Assembly (NCBI GenBank): GCA_002887195.1
Contig: PJAB01000637.1
Location: forward strand, 1-22,809
DNA length: 22,809 bases
DNA from: Chrysochromulina parva
Taxonomy: Eukaryota; Haptophyta; Prymnesiales; Chrysochromulinaceae
Direction of reading: 5' to 3'
The translations under genes and the position numbers were made by a program. The notes under the pieces were generated by a model. It saw only the letters and a program-made list of their open reading frames with translations, was not told the DNA's origin and made no database searches. Shown piece after piece: positions 1 through 8,300 of the stretch (its first letter is position 1; every line of letters begins with the position of its first letter).

Positions 1-411
1 GAGTCGGCCGCGGGGAGCGGTCGGCTCCGGGGCTGCGGCCGTTGAGTCGGCCGCTGATTCGGTCGTCTCGCGGTCGCTTGGGTGCGTTGGTGGGTTGGGA
101 TGCTTGTGAGGTTCGTCTGTCTCTGTGTGATTCGTGTGTCCGTGTGTGTCCCGGCTCCCCCCGGTGTCTTTTTACCGGGTAAGTAATCAATCAGTCAGTC
201 AGTCAGTTTCGTCTGTATGGAATCAGTTTCGTCGCGGTTCAGCCTCAACTTTGGGTGCATTCTGACCACCTGCATGGACTAATAAGCTGTACTTGGGGCC
301 TAGAACGTCGTACACGTCTGTCCAAAAAGACCGGACCCTCTACACTGTGTGTTAACGCGGGTTATTGAGATGACTTCAGACTTGCTCGCTCACCGTCGGC
401 TCACCGGCGCC
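1..411. other. Intergenic, downstream of gene 1
   Basis: No coding region is supported. The first ~120 bases are GC-rich with two copies of GAGTCGGCCG (1-10 and 45-54). A short CAGT microsatellite lies at 191-208. The stretch follows the stop codon of the minus-strand gene and probably holds its 3' UTR. I see no clear AATAAA signal on the minus strand. Confidence 0.5.
191..208. repeat. CAGT microsatellite
   Basis: About four tandem CAGT units, in non-coding sequence beyond the 3' end of the DUF3431 gene. Confidence 0.8.
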
Positions 412-2913
412 TCACGCGGGCGAGCGCGACTCCATCGTGCCCGGCTTGCAGCATCGGCTGAGGCGAGCGCGTCCCGTATCGGCGGATCCGTGGCCCTTGG
501 AGACACACATCCACCAGGTCCACCACGTGGGCAGTTCCGCCGGAGGGATGAGCAACAGGGGCACGTCGTTGGAGCCTAAGAGACTACCCTCGCTCGGGAG
601 CACGAGGACGGCGGGCAGTCCGAAAGGCTGAGGCTGCCGATCGAGGACCTGTTGGAGGCTGCGGTCATCATCCGCAAGGCCGGCAGCCCTCGAATGGGCT
701 TCAGACGACGCGTTGAGCCACGCGTCGCCGAGTGCAGCCACGGCTCCGGTCTGGCGACGCACGATGGCAGCCGTGGACACAGACGTTTCGGTGCCCGCCG
801 TCTGCGCCCGTATCGGAGCGGGCAACAGCATCGACGCAGCGCTCGACGTCAGGAAGCGTCCGCCGATGGCCTCGAGCACGGCAGGCACATTGAGGGTCCG
901 CCCCGCGGAGGCTACATAGAAGGCGCTGTAATCAAAGGCGGCCAAGGCCGTGTGCCGATGAGGTGCACGCTTGAGCACGCGGGCTTCGTGCTCGTGCGCG
1001 ATGCGGCTGGTGCGCCAGCCTCGGGTCTGTGCCGCCTCGAGATGCATGGGAGAATCGGAAAAGAAGAGGCACTCCACCGTGCTCATCCCGGCCGTCTTGG
1101 CAGCAAACGTGTCGTCACACGGCGGCGCGCCCACGGCCACATCGCGGCCACCATCGGCTGCAAGCACGATGGTATAGACGGCGAGCGTACTACGCAGACG
1201 CACGATTGGACGATGGGTGCGCTGGTGCGGCCCGTTGAAGGCAGCAAACCACGAGCGCTCCATAAAGTGACCCGCCTCGACGTTGGGCCCCCGACCAACA
1301 TCTAGGAGCATCCGCTCATAGATGGCGAGCGGCGTGCGCCGAATCGCCTTCGCCGACGCGGCGAAGATGCCACCGGGCACAAACTTGTAGGTCGTCTCGT
1401 TGCCCAAGCCCATGCGCATCCGCCACACGCCGAGCGGGCGGCTCTCTGCCCGAAGATATTCAAAGTCGCTCTTGTAGCACGCCTGGCCACGGGTGCGCTT
1501 CACGAAGCGGTTGCGACAAATGTCGCTGACGTATTCCTCCATCTCAAAGTCGGGCCCGGCGCGCCGAAGAGCGCGTGCGCCCCAAAAGTCGACGGGCGCT
1601 GGCAGCCGCCGCAGAAACGTCAGCAATTTGCTGCCGTAGCCCAAGTGCAAGTGCGCAAAGGTGGTGTCCTTCACAAAGAGAGTCAGCTTCGCAAGCGAGC
1701 TGAAGTGGCGGGTGATGTGCGTGAGATAGCTGTGGTCGCAGCGGCCCACGTTGGCCAGGCGCTCGATGCGCACGGTCAGGTGGCGAACGTTTGCGAGCCG
1801 GCGGCGTTCTTTCGGAGGTAGCTGGCCTTTTTGGTAGACATACACGGTGGTGGCCCGTGCGAGCTCCACGCTCAGAGCCTCGTGGATGGCGTCGACCAGG
1901 TCCACCATCGGCGTCGAGTGGAGCGCCACAACGACGTCGAGATTGAAGCTCCCCTCGATCCTGCGCAGGTAGCCGACGACGCTCGAGTCTTCGAGCTCGT
2001 GAAAACCGGGCGCAGGCAGCTGCTGGAGCACCTTGGAGAGGCACGGCCGCGCTCGGCTGGGCGCTTCGCACGGATCGTGCAGCGTGCTCGAGGCGTGGGC
2101 GAGGTCCTTTCGAAAGCCAAAGAGGGCGCTCAGGCTCTGGCCGCACGGTGTCTGCAGTGGCTTCGCCGCGCTCGGCCCAACGCAGAGGCAGTGCCCACCG
2201 CGGCCCGTGATGTCACACGCAGCGTTGGCAGCGGCGCTCCTTTGGGTCTGCGGCGGTGCTTGGATAAACCTCACGAATCCCGGCCCACGCGCAGACCGCC
2301 ACAGCGTGCAGCCTGTGAAGCTCTGCGGACGACCGGGCGCCACGCCGTCCCATCGCGCCGCCACGAGGGAAGCTGCACGCTGGCACTCTGGTGGCCCTCG
2401 CACGCCGCGCAGCGCTCGCCAGTCCTCGCAGCGGCCACCAGGCGGCAGAACGCGCGGAGCGAGCGCGCTCATGCCCGCAAGTCGTGCTGCTGCACGAGGC
2501 GTGACCCCCGCCGCAATGTCGAGCAACGCAGGAGGTCGGTCGCAATTCGACGCGTCAAAGCAGAGCGGCAGTCTTGACGGGCGGTCTAACCAGAAGGTGA
2601 AGGTGGCGATGTGCTGTCCCAAGTCACGGCGCTCGCTCTGCCGCGCCTTCTGTGAGCAGGCGAAGTACACGCGCGCCGTCCGTGGCAACAAGCCGACCGT
2701 CGGAGGCACCGATGGGGTCACCACCTCGACGAGCGTGGCCGAGTGGAAAGTGACATTTCTCGTCCTGAGCCGGACGTCGTCGTGGCCAAAGCTGAAGATG
2801 ACGCCTTGGTGGACCACGCCGTGATCGGCTCCAATGGTGCGCAAGTACAGCGTGGATCCGCCGATTGCTGGTCCGCCGAGCGGCCATGCCTCGAAGACCC
2901 ATGCGAGGCACAT
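412..2913 (-). CDS. DUF3431 protein with second glycosyltransferase-like region
   Basis: This is an uninterrupted minus-strand reading frame of 833 codons from the first in-frame ATG (2913-2911). The frame stays open to about 2976, so an upstream exon or a slightly longer N-terminus is possible. Residues ~323-560 resemble DUF3431: a strand with NLDVVVALHS, then NVGRCDHSYLTHITRHFSSL, then a late VPGGIFAAS segment and an HFMERSWFAAF segment, matching the family pattern of 'NVGREGHTYLHHI...GGCFAVS...ERLWHAIF'. Residues ~570-700 (AVYTIVLA, CLFFSDS, PHRHTALAAFDYSAFYV) recall DUF616/TOD1-like glycosyltransferase folds, but this is weaker. The first ~320 residues and the Trp/Pro-rich tail are unrecognised. 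No convincing signal peptide or membrane helix is seen. DUF3431 has no firmly established reaction; a role in glycan handling is inference. It shares a 332-bp divergent promoter region with the sulfotransferase gene. Confidence 0.75.
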   Translation of the reverse strand: MCLAWVFEAWPLGGPAIGGSTLYLRTIGADHGVVHQGVIFSFGHDDVRLRTRNVTFHSATLVEVVTPSVPPTVGLLPRTARVYFACSQKARQSERRDLGQHIATFTFWLDRPSRLPLCFDASNCDRPPALLDIAAGVTPRAAARLAGMSALAPRVLPPGGRCEDWRALRGVRGPPECQRAASLVAARWDGVAPGRPQSFTGCTLWRSARGPGFVRFIQAPPQTQRSAAANAACDITGRGGHCLCVGPSAAKPLQTPCGQSLSALFGFRKDLAHASSTLHDPCEAPSRARPCLSKVLQQLPAPGFHELEDSSVVGYLRRIEGSFNLDVVVALHSTPMVDLVDAIHEALSVELARATTVYVYQKGQLPPKERRRLANVRHLTVRIERLANVGRCDHSYLTHITRHFSSLAKLTLFVKDTTFAHLHLGYGSKLLTFLRRLPAPVDFWGARALRRAGPDFEMEEYVSDICRNRFVKRTRGQACYKSDFEYLRAESRPLGVWRMRMGLGNETTYKFVPGGIFAASAKAIRRTPLAIYERMLLDVGRGPNVEAGHFMERSWFAAFNGPHQRTHRPIVRLRSTLAVYTIVLAADGGRDVAVGAPPCDDTFAAKTAGMSTVECLFFSDSPMHLEAAQTRGWRTSRIAHEHEARVLKRAPHRHTALAAFDYSAFYVASAGRTLNVPAVLEAIGGRFLTSSAASMLLPAPIRAQTAGTETSVSTAAIVRRQTGAVAALGDAWLNASSEAHSRAAGLADDDRSLQQVLDRQPQPFGLPAVLVLPSEGSLLGSNDVPLLLIPPAELPTWWTWWMCVSKGHGSADTGRARLSRCCKPGTMESRSPA

Positions 2914-3000
2914 GCAGTCCAGTGCGGCACCGCGCGGATCGAAAGTGTGAACATGTGGTTTCACAAACTTGGCGATTCAGGGGATGGCACGCGAAGCGCA

Positions 3001-3021
3001 CAAGTCAAGTGACTTCACTTG
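3001..3021. repeat. 21-bp near-palindrome
   Basis: CAAGTCAAGTGACTTCACTT plus a final G reads almost the same on both strands: the centre base and one symmetric pair mismatch. It lies between two divergent start codons and could be a dimer-binding operator or a small hairpin. The function is unknown. Confidence 0.45.
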
Positions 3022-3190
3022 AATTGACAGCGACAAGGCAATTAAGATCAACAAGCCTCGCGCGCCGGCCCCGGCCGCACCGAGCAGTTCTGCCACCTCC
3101 TCGAAATGCTCGTCGTTCATGTGTTTCGAAGAGGCATCTCTCACGCTCGGCGTGGGAGCCCCATTTGAGATAGGAGGGGCTGTGTTCTGT

Positions 3191-3201
3191 TCTGACGAAA
3201 C
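3191..3201 (+). promoter_or_regulatory. Shared upstream 11-mer TCTGACGAAAC
   Basis: Starts 55 bp upstream of the sulfotransferase ATG. The identical 11-mer occurs at 16685-16695, starting 71 bp upstream of the HEAT-repeat gene. A shared core-promoter or 5' UTR element is inference from this coincidence. Confidence 0.35.
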
Positions 3202-3245
3202 CAGTTGTTAACGCATTCATTCACACGAGCAAATAAGTTTTCGGG

Positions 3246-5117
3246 ATGGCACAGCGCCCGCTCGCCCCGTGGCTGGTGACGCCTCTGAAGCCGTGCTCGA
3301 TCGTCCTCGAGCGTCATACGCACAAGAATGGTGGCAGTACGCTGCGCCACATCGTGAATACCAACGACATGTTGGACGGCTGGGGCTTTTGGGGTTATGG
3401 ACTGCACCAGCACTGGCAGGTGACTGACACGCTGACGGGCGCGCTGCTGGGCCCGCGCAACGCGAGCTGCTCGGACTGGGATCGCCGCGCACCGTTTCGC
3501 CTCTTCGCGGAGCACCACTACTCGCGCATGGGCATGCGCACGATCCTCGCCGCGTTTGGGCCCACGTCGCCGTTGCAGCAGGTCGCACTCCGCTGCCAGT
3601 GCACCGTGGTGCTCGTGACGCGGCTGCGCGAGCCGACGTCTTACTACGTCTCCTTCTACCGCTGGACAGTCTCGTGGCGTCAGGCGCGCAACTCGACCCT
3701 CTTCGGCGCGACCATTCTCGACTGGGCGCCGCGCAACTTGCAGAGCTCGATCATGCTGCGTCCGATCGATGCGACTTGGGCCGAGTTCCTGGGCGTGAAC
3801 ACGAAAGATGGGCAGGCGAAGCGCCGGGAGTACTCGCAGTTCGACGACGCGCCCGGCCCCGATGGCCAGCTGCCACCTGGGGCCACGGTCGCCCGCCGCC
3901 CTGGCGAGGGCGCCAAGCAGCGTGCCCTGCTGCGCTCCCTCCTCTCCTCTTTTGACCTGGTGGGCCTGATGGAGCGGTTTGACGAGACGCTGCTGCTGCT
4001 GGCAGACCTGACTGGTTTGCAGCGGCTGCTGCACATGCGCGCGGTGCCAGGCACCACCAACCCGCACTACGCGCAGCCGTCGGTCTCCGCCGTGTGCCCG
4101 GACCCAGCCGCGTGCGACGCGCGTATTCGTGAGGTCGCGCCCTTCGATCACGAGCTCTACGCGGCCTTCTCGGCGGCCTTCGCGGCCAAGGTGTCCGCGC
4201 TGGGCGCGCCGTTCCAAGCGCGGCTCCGCGCCTTCCGGCAGGCCAACGCCGCGTACCAGTCGCAGACGCTGCGCGCACGGGCCGAGCGGATCGCCGCGGC
4301 GAAACGGTCGGGCGCTGAAGACGACTTTGACGGCGAGGAGCTGCTTCGGGTCGTTGCTCGCCATCGCTCGTCGCCGACGCAGATGCACAGCCGGGTGCCG
4401 ATGAGCCGGCTGCACTGCCCAGTTGGGGGCAGCAGCCCCATTGCGTTGGAGGCGTGCCAGCGCATTTTTGCCGACACGCCATTCCGCTTCAACTGGCGCC
4501 ACACGCGCGCCTCGTGCTGTCAGCACATCCACGCGTGCTTGGCCATCCGCATGGCACGCCGCAGGCTACCCACGCACTGCTACCACTGGCTGCCGGAGGT
4601 GGGCGACCCGCGCAACGAGCGTGCCGTGCGAGGCCCTGGGTACGACGCCATGGCCAAGGCCATCAATGAGTCACTTCCCACGATCTGCGACACGGAGTGC
4701 TCACTGCCGCCCGACGTGGAGCCGCCGTTTGCGCCCGCGCCGTACCGTGTGCCGAGCGCCGCGGAGAGTGCCGTGCGCGCGTCCACGTTCGCGAAGCCCG
4801 TGCGCGACAGGCTGCGCCCGCTGACCTTCGAAGCGATTGGATGTAACGACACGCCGCCCGAGGTGCTCGCTTTCGGGAGCCCGTGGGCCGACTTTGCTGG
4901 GTGCGAGGCTGAGGGCAACTCGGCCGCGAACCTGCACGACAAGCAAGGCCCCTGCGCCACCTCGTCGTGGATGCGCACCAACTGCAAGAAGACGTGCGGC
5001 CTGTGCGGGCTCACGCTGCGGCAGGTGCTCGAGCTCTCGCCGGCGGGGGCGCTGCGCCAGGCGCGCAAGGCGGCGAAGAGGCGCGGGGTGCGTGCTGACG
5101 GAAAGGACACAGGGTGA
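3246..5117 (+). CDS. Sulfotransferase-like protein with C-terminal ShK-like domain
   Basis: A single open frame of 623 codons; TAA lies in frame 12 bp upstream of the ATG. Residues 24-34 (HTHKNGGSTLR) match the PAPS 5'-phosphosulfate loop of carbohydrate sulfotransferases (HxPKTGGTSLR-type). Residues 126-140 (RLREPTSYYVSFYRW) match the 3'-phosphate-binding 'REPxSRxxSxY' motif. This suggests transfer of sulfate from PAPS to a glycan or protein-linked sugar, normally in the Golgi lumen. Residues ~540-587 form an ShK-like module: cysteines at 553, 580, 584 and 587 with the ending CKKTCGLCG and a preceding WM motif, typical of extracellular or secretory proteins. A second Cys/His-rich patch lies near residues 400-450. 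A transmembrane anchor is expected for such an enzyme but absent, and the P-loop sits only 23 residues from the start, so an upstream exon encoding a signal anchor may be missing. Confidence 0.8.
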   Translation: MAQRPLAPWLVTPLKPCSIVLERHTHKNGGSTLRHIVNTNDMLDGWGFWGYGLHQHWQVTDTLTGALLGPRNASCSDWDRRAPFRLFAEHHYSRMGMRTILAAFGPTSPLQQVALRCQCTVVLVTRLREPTSYYVSFYRWTVSWRQARNSTLFGATILDWAPRNLQSSIMLRPIDATWAEFLGVNTKDGQAKRREYSQFDDAPGPDGQLPPGATVARRPGEGAKQRALLRSLLSSFDLVGLMERFDETLLLLADLTGLQRLLHMRAVPGTTNPHYAQPSVSAVCPDPAACDARIREVAPFDHELYAAFSAAFAAKVSALGAPFQARLRAFRQANAAYQSQTLRARAERIAAAKRSGAEDDFDGEELLRVVARHRSSPTQMHSRVPMSRLHCPVGGSSPIALEACQRIFADTPFRFNWRHTRASCCQHIHACLAIRMARRRLPTHCYHWLPEVGDPRNERAVRGPGYDAMAKAINESLPTICDTECSLPPDVEPPFAPAPYRVPSAAESAVRASTFAKPVRDRLRPLTFEAIGCNDTPPEVLAFGSPWADFAGCEAEGNSAANLHDKQGPCATSSWMRTNCKKTCGLCGLTLRQVLELSPAGALRQARKAAKRRGVRADGKDTG

Positions 5118-5356
5118 CGTGACTCATTTATTAAGGATTACAATCAAGATCTTGGAAGTGCTAAATCGACCGTTAAGCGCGGGCGGCAATTCAAACCGGC
5201 ACCATTGCGGGCAACTCGCGACACGGTTCGCGCGACGATCGTCGAGACTATTTTGGTTTCTCCCTGGCGGTATTTCACACTCGCTTTTTCACACGCGGTC
5301 CCCGAGAGACGCGTGGATTGCGCGCGCCGGAAGTCGCACAGACTTTCGGAGTGATC
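5118..5356. promoter_or_regulatory. Intergenic region upstream of gene 3
   Basis: A 239-bp spacer that is lower in GC than its flanks. It should hold the 3' UTR of gene 2 and the promoter and 5' UTR of gene 3. I see no recognisable element or small gene. The frame of gene 3 is open upstream of its ATG to at least 5318, but only with a TTG, so ATG 5357 is preferred. Confidence 0.45.
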
Positions 5357-8300
5357 ATGTCCCTCTTCACCTCCGAGCAGCTGCAACAGCAGCAGATGGG
5401 GATGGGCGGTAGCGCCTCCTCTCCGCGGAGGAGCAATTCCCTCTTCACGCAGGAGCAGCTCTCGTCCATGGGGCTCGATCCGCAGCAGGCCGTGGCGAGC
5501 GTGGCACCCTCGTCACGGATGGGCGCGCCCACGGTCGTGGCGCCCGCGTCGACCAAGGTGACGCTGCAAACGCCCGACGGGCAGGATGTTCAGCTGCCGA
5601 CGCCGTCGCCGCGCCGTGAGAACCCTCAATCCAACTCGATCGCCGCCTCCGACCCGGCGATTATTGCCGCCTCGACGGGCGGCGGCGGGTCAGTGGCCGG
5701 CGCGATGGGCGGCAAGGTGGACCTTCGCGCGCCCGACGGCACGCCCATCGAGCTGCCGCCCGCCGCCGCCCGCCGGCGCTCATCGTCGCAAAACGACGGC
5801 GGGTCGGCCGGCAGCGGCCCCACAGCCAGCGGCGGCTTCGGAGGCGCGAGAATGGGGGGGCAAGCTAACTACGACGCTCTGCAAGCTAGCCACTACGACG
5901 ACGGCGCGGATGGCGAGTGGGAGGGGGCGCCTACGATGGGTGGAGGCTCCACCGGCGTCATGTCGTCCTCCGGATGGGGCGGTGGTGGCGGCGGCATGGG
6001 GGGCGGAGGCGGCATGGGCAGCGGCGTCGGCGGTGCCGGATGGAACGCAAGTACCGGCACGTCGCAGCGCACGGCCGCCGCCCCCCCCGCGCGCTGGCCG
6101 GCGCCCGCTAACTCTGGGCCAGCCCCCCACGCCGCTCGCCCGAGCGCCGCCACGGGCGGCGTCTACTCTCCCAGCGGTGGCAACGCTTCCGATTTCGGAG
6201 GAGCTGACTTTGGCGTGGGTGGCAGCGGCGGCTGCGGCGCCGGTCGGTTGTCGATGCCACCGCTTCCCGACGGCGGCGCCCAACACGGCGCCCAGCACGG
6301 CGCCCAACACGGCGGCTTCGGACGGTCCTCGGCATCGGCCGACAGCGCGGGGCTCTACGGAAGCCTCGGCGGCGGCGGTCTGCGGGGCGGCGATGGCGGC
6401 GGCGGCATGGGCGGCGGCGGCGGCATGGGCGGCGGCGGCGGCATGGGCGGCGGCATGGGTGGCGGCGGCATGGGCGGCGGCATGGGTGGCGGCGGCATGG
6501 GCGGCGGCATGGGCGGCAGCGGTGGCATGGGCGGCAGCGGCGGCATGGGCGGCGCTATGCGAGGCGGCGGCATGGGGGGCGGCGGCATGGGGGGCGGCGG
6601 CATGGGGGGCGGCATGGGGGGCGGCATGAGCGGCGGCGGCGGCATGGGCGGCATGGGGGGCGGCATGGGCGGCGGCGGCATGGGCGGCGGCGGCATGGGC
6701 GGCATGGGCGGCGGCATGGGCGGCGGCATGGGCGGCCAGTTGCCTAATATGGGCACGATGCCCGGCGCGTTTGGCCTCGGCGCTCCGCTCGGGCACACCT
6801 CCCTCTCCCATGGCATGCATCTCTCCATGTCCTCCAACGGCGGCGTCCCACCCTCCGCCGCGGGCAACAACGCCTCCGCCAGCTTCCCCGTGCTCCTCCA
6901 GCCGTCCGCGCCCAACATGGCGCTGCCGCCCTTGTCGATGTTGCCTAATATGGGCACGATGCTCCCCGCGATGCTCCCACTCAACCAGCTCCCTGGCGCT
7001 GTTCCGGTCGGCGCTGCGCCTCTGGTGAACTCGATGGGCGCCGTGATGGGCGCCGGCGGATCGGCCTTCGGGGGCGCCGTGACGGGCGCATGCAATGCTT
7101 GCTCGCTGCCCCACATTCCCGCGCTCACGTGCCCCGGACCCACGTCTATGTTGGGCAGCAGCGCCATGTTGGGCGGCGCCGGCGCCGGCGGCGCCGGCGG
7201 CGCCGGCGCTTGCCCGCCCTACGGAGCCAGTGCGTCTGCATTTGGCGGCTCGAGCGTGCCCTCTGCCACGGGCTTGTCCGCCGGTCTGGCCGCCGCCGCC
7301 GCGGCCGCGAGCGCCAACGCGTCGTTCACGGGCCGAGGGATGCCAGGCATGCCTGGCGCCGCCATCTCGAACGACGCCGGTCTCGAAGGGCCGTTGGGCG
7401 GCGCTGGCGCGGGCGGCTTCGGCGCCGGCGCGAGGAAGCCGTATGGTGTGAATGGCGGCGCTGGTGTGAATGACGGCTGGTCTGGCGCCTCTTCGTACGA
7501 CGTGAATCGCGCGCGCTACCCGGCCGCCGCCGCCATGGGCAAGGGAAAGGGCGCCGACTTCGGACGGGGCGCCGACTACGGCTACGGCAAGGGCTTTCGC
7601 AAGGGGGGCAAGGGGGGACCCAACTTCGACGGGTTCGTCAGCGCTCATCACGGCGCGCCCGACACGATGCGCATGCCGGCCACGTATCGGGTGACGCTGC
7701 ACAAGCCCGATGCGTCCGCGCGGCTGGGCATCACTCTCATCAACAGCGATGAGACACACGCGCCGCGCGGCCCCACCGCGCCCATCACGGCGCCGGTCAT
7801 CACGGCGCTCGCGCCCGGCTGCCTCGCCGCGGCCTCAGGGCGCATCACCATCAACCAGCTGCTCGTCGCCGTCAACGGGCAGCGCGTGCACACGCACGAG
7901 GAGGCGACGGCGTTGCTACGGAATGCCGTGGGCGACGTCGAGCTCGATGTGACGGCCTCCGGCGGGGGCTCTGGCGGGCTTGTTCCTCCGGTCGTCGGCG
8001 GCGCGGTCGTCGACGACGTCCTCGGCGCGGCGGCGGCGACGTCGTTCGGTCCGACGGGCGCGGCGGACGGCGGCAAGGGAGGCGAGCGAGGAGAGGGGAA
8101 CGTGCACGCCTCCGTGAACGTGCACACCTCCGAGGACACCGCCGGCAGCGGCGGCAGGGGCGGCGCCGCCGACGGCGTGGGCCATGGCCTCTATGGAGCC
8201 GGCGCCGTCTCGGGCGCTGGCGGCAAAGGTGGCAAGGGCGGCAAGGGTGGCAAGGGCGAGGCCGCTGCCGTCGCCGGCGGCAAGGGAAGCGAGAGCGCCC

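Larger units (their letters stand above)
2914..3245. promoter_or_regulatory. Divergent intergenic region between genes 1 and 2
   Basis: This 332-bp gap separates two divergently transcribed genes, so it should contain both promoters. It holds a near-palindrome at 3001-3021 and the 11-mer TCTGACGAAAC at 3191-3201, which recurs upstream of gene 6. No TATA box is obvious. An AG at 3252-3253, just inside the chosen ATG of gene 2, could also be a splice acceptor for an unseen upstream exon. Confidence 0.5.

Noticed and set aside
652..1305. Plus-strand frame opposite gene 1
   Set aside because: No domain; the DUF3431 motifs are on the minus strand.
3141..4532. 463-codon minus-strand frame opposite the sulfotransferase
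   Set aside because: GC-rich shadow without domain signal; the plus strand has the PAPS motifs.
5780..7759. Minus-strand Ala/His and Pro/Met-rich frames opposite gene 3
   Set aside because: Mirror of the GGC/ATG microsatellite; no start context or recognisable domain. PDZ domains define the plus strand as coding.
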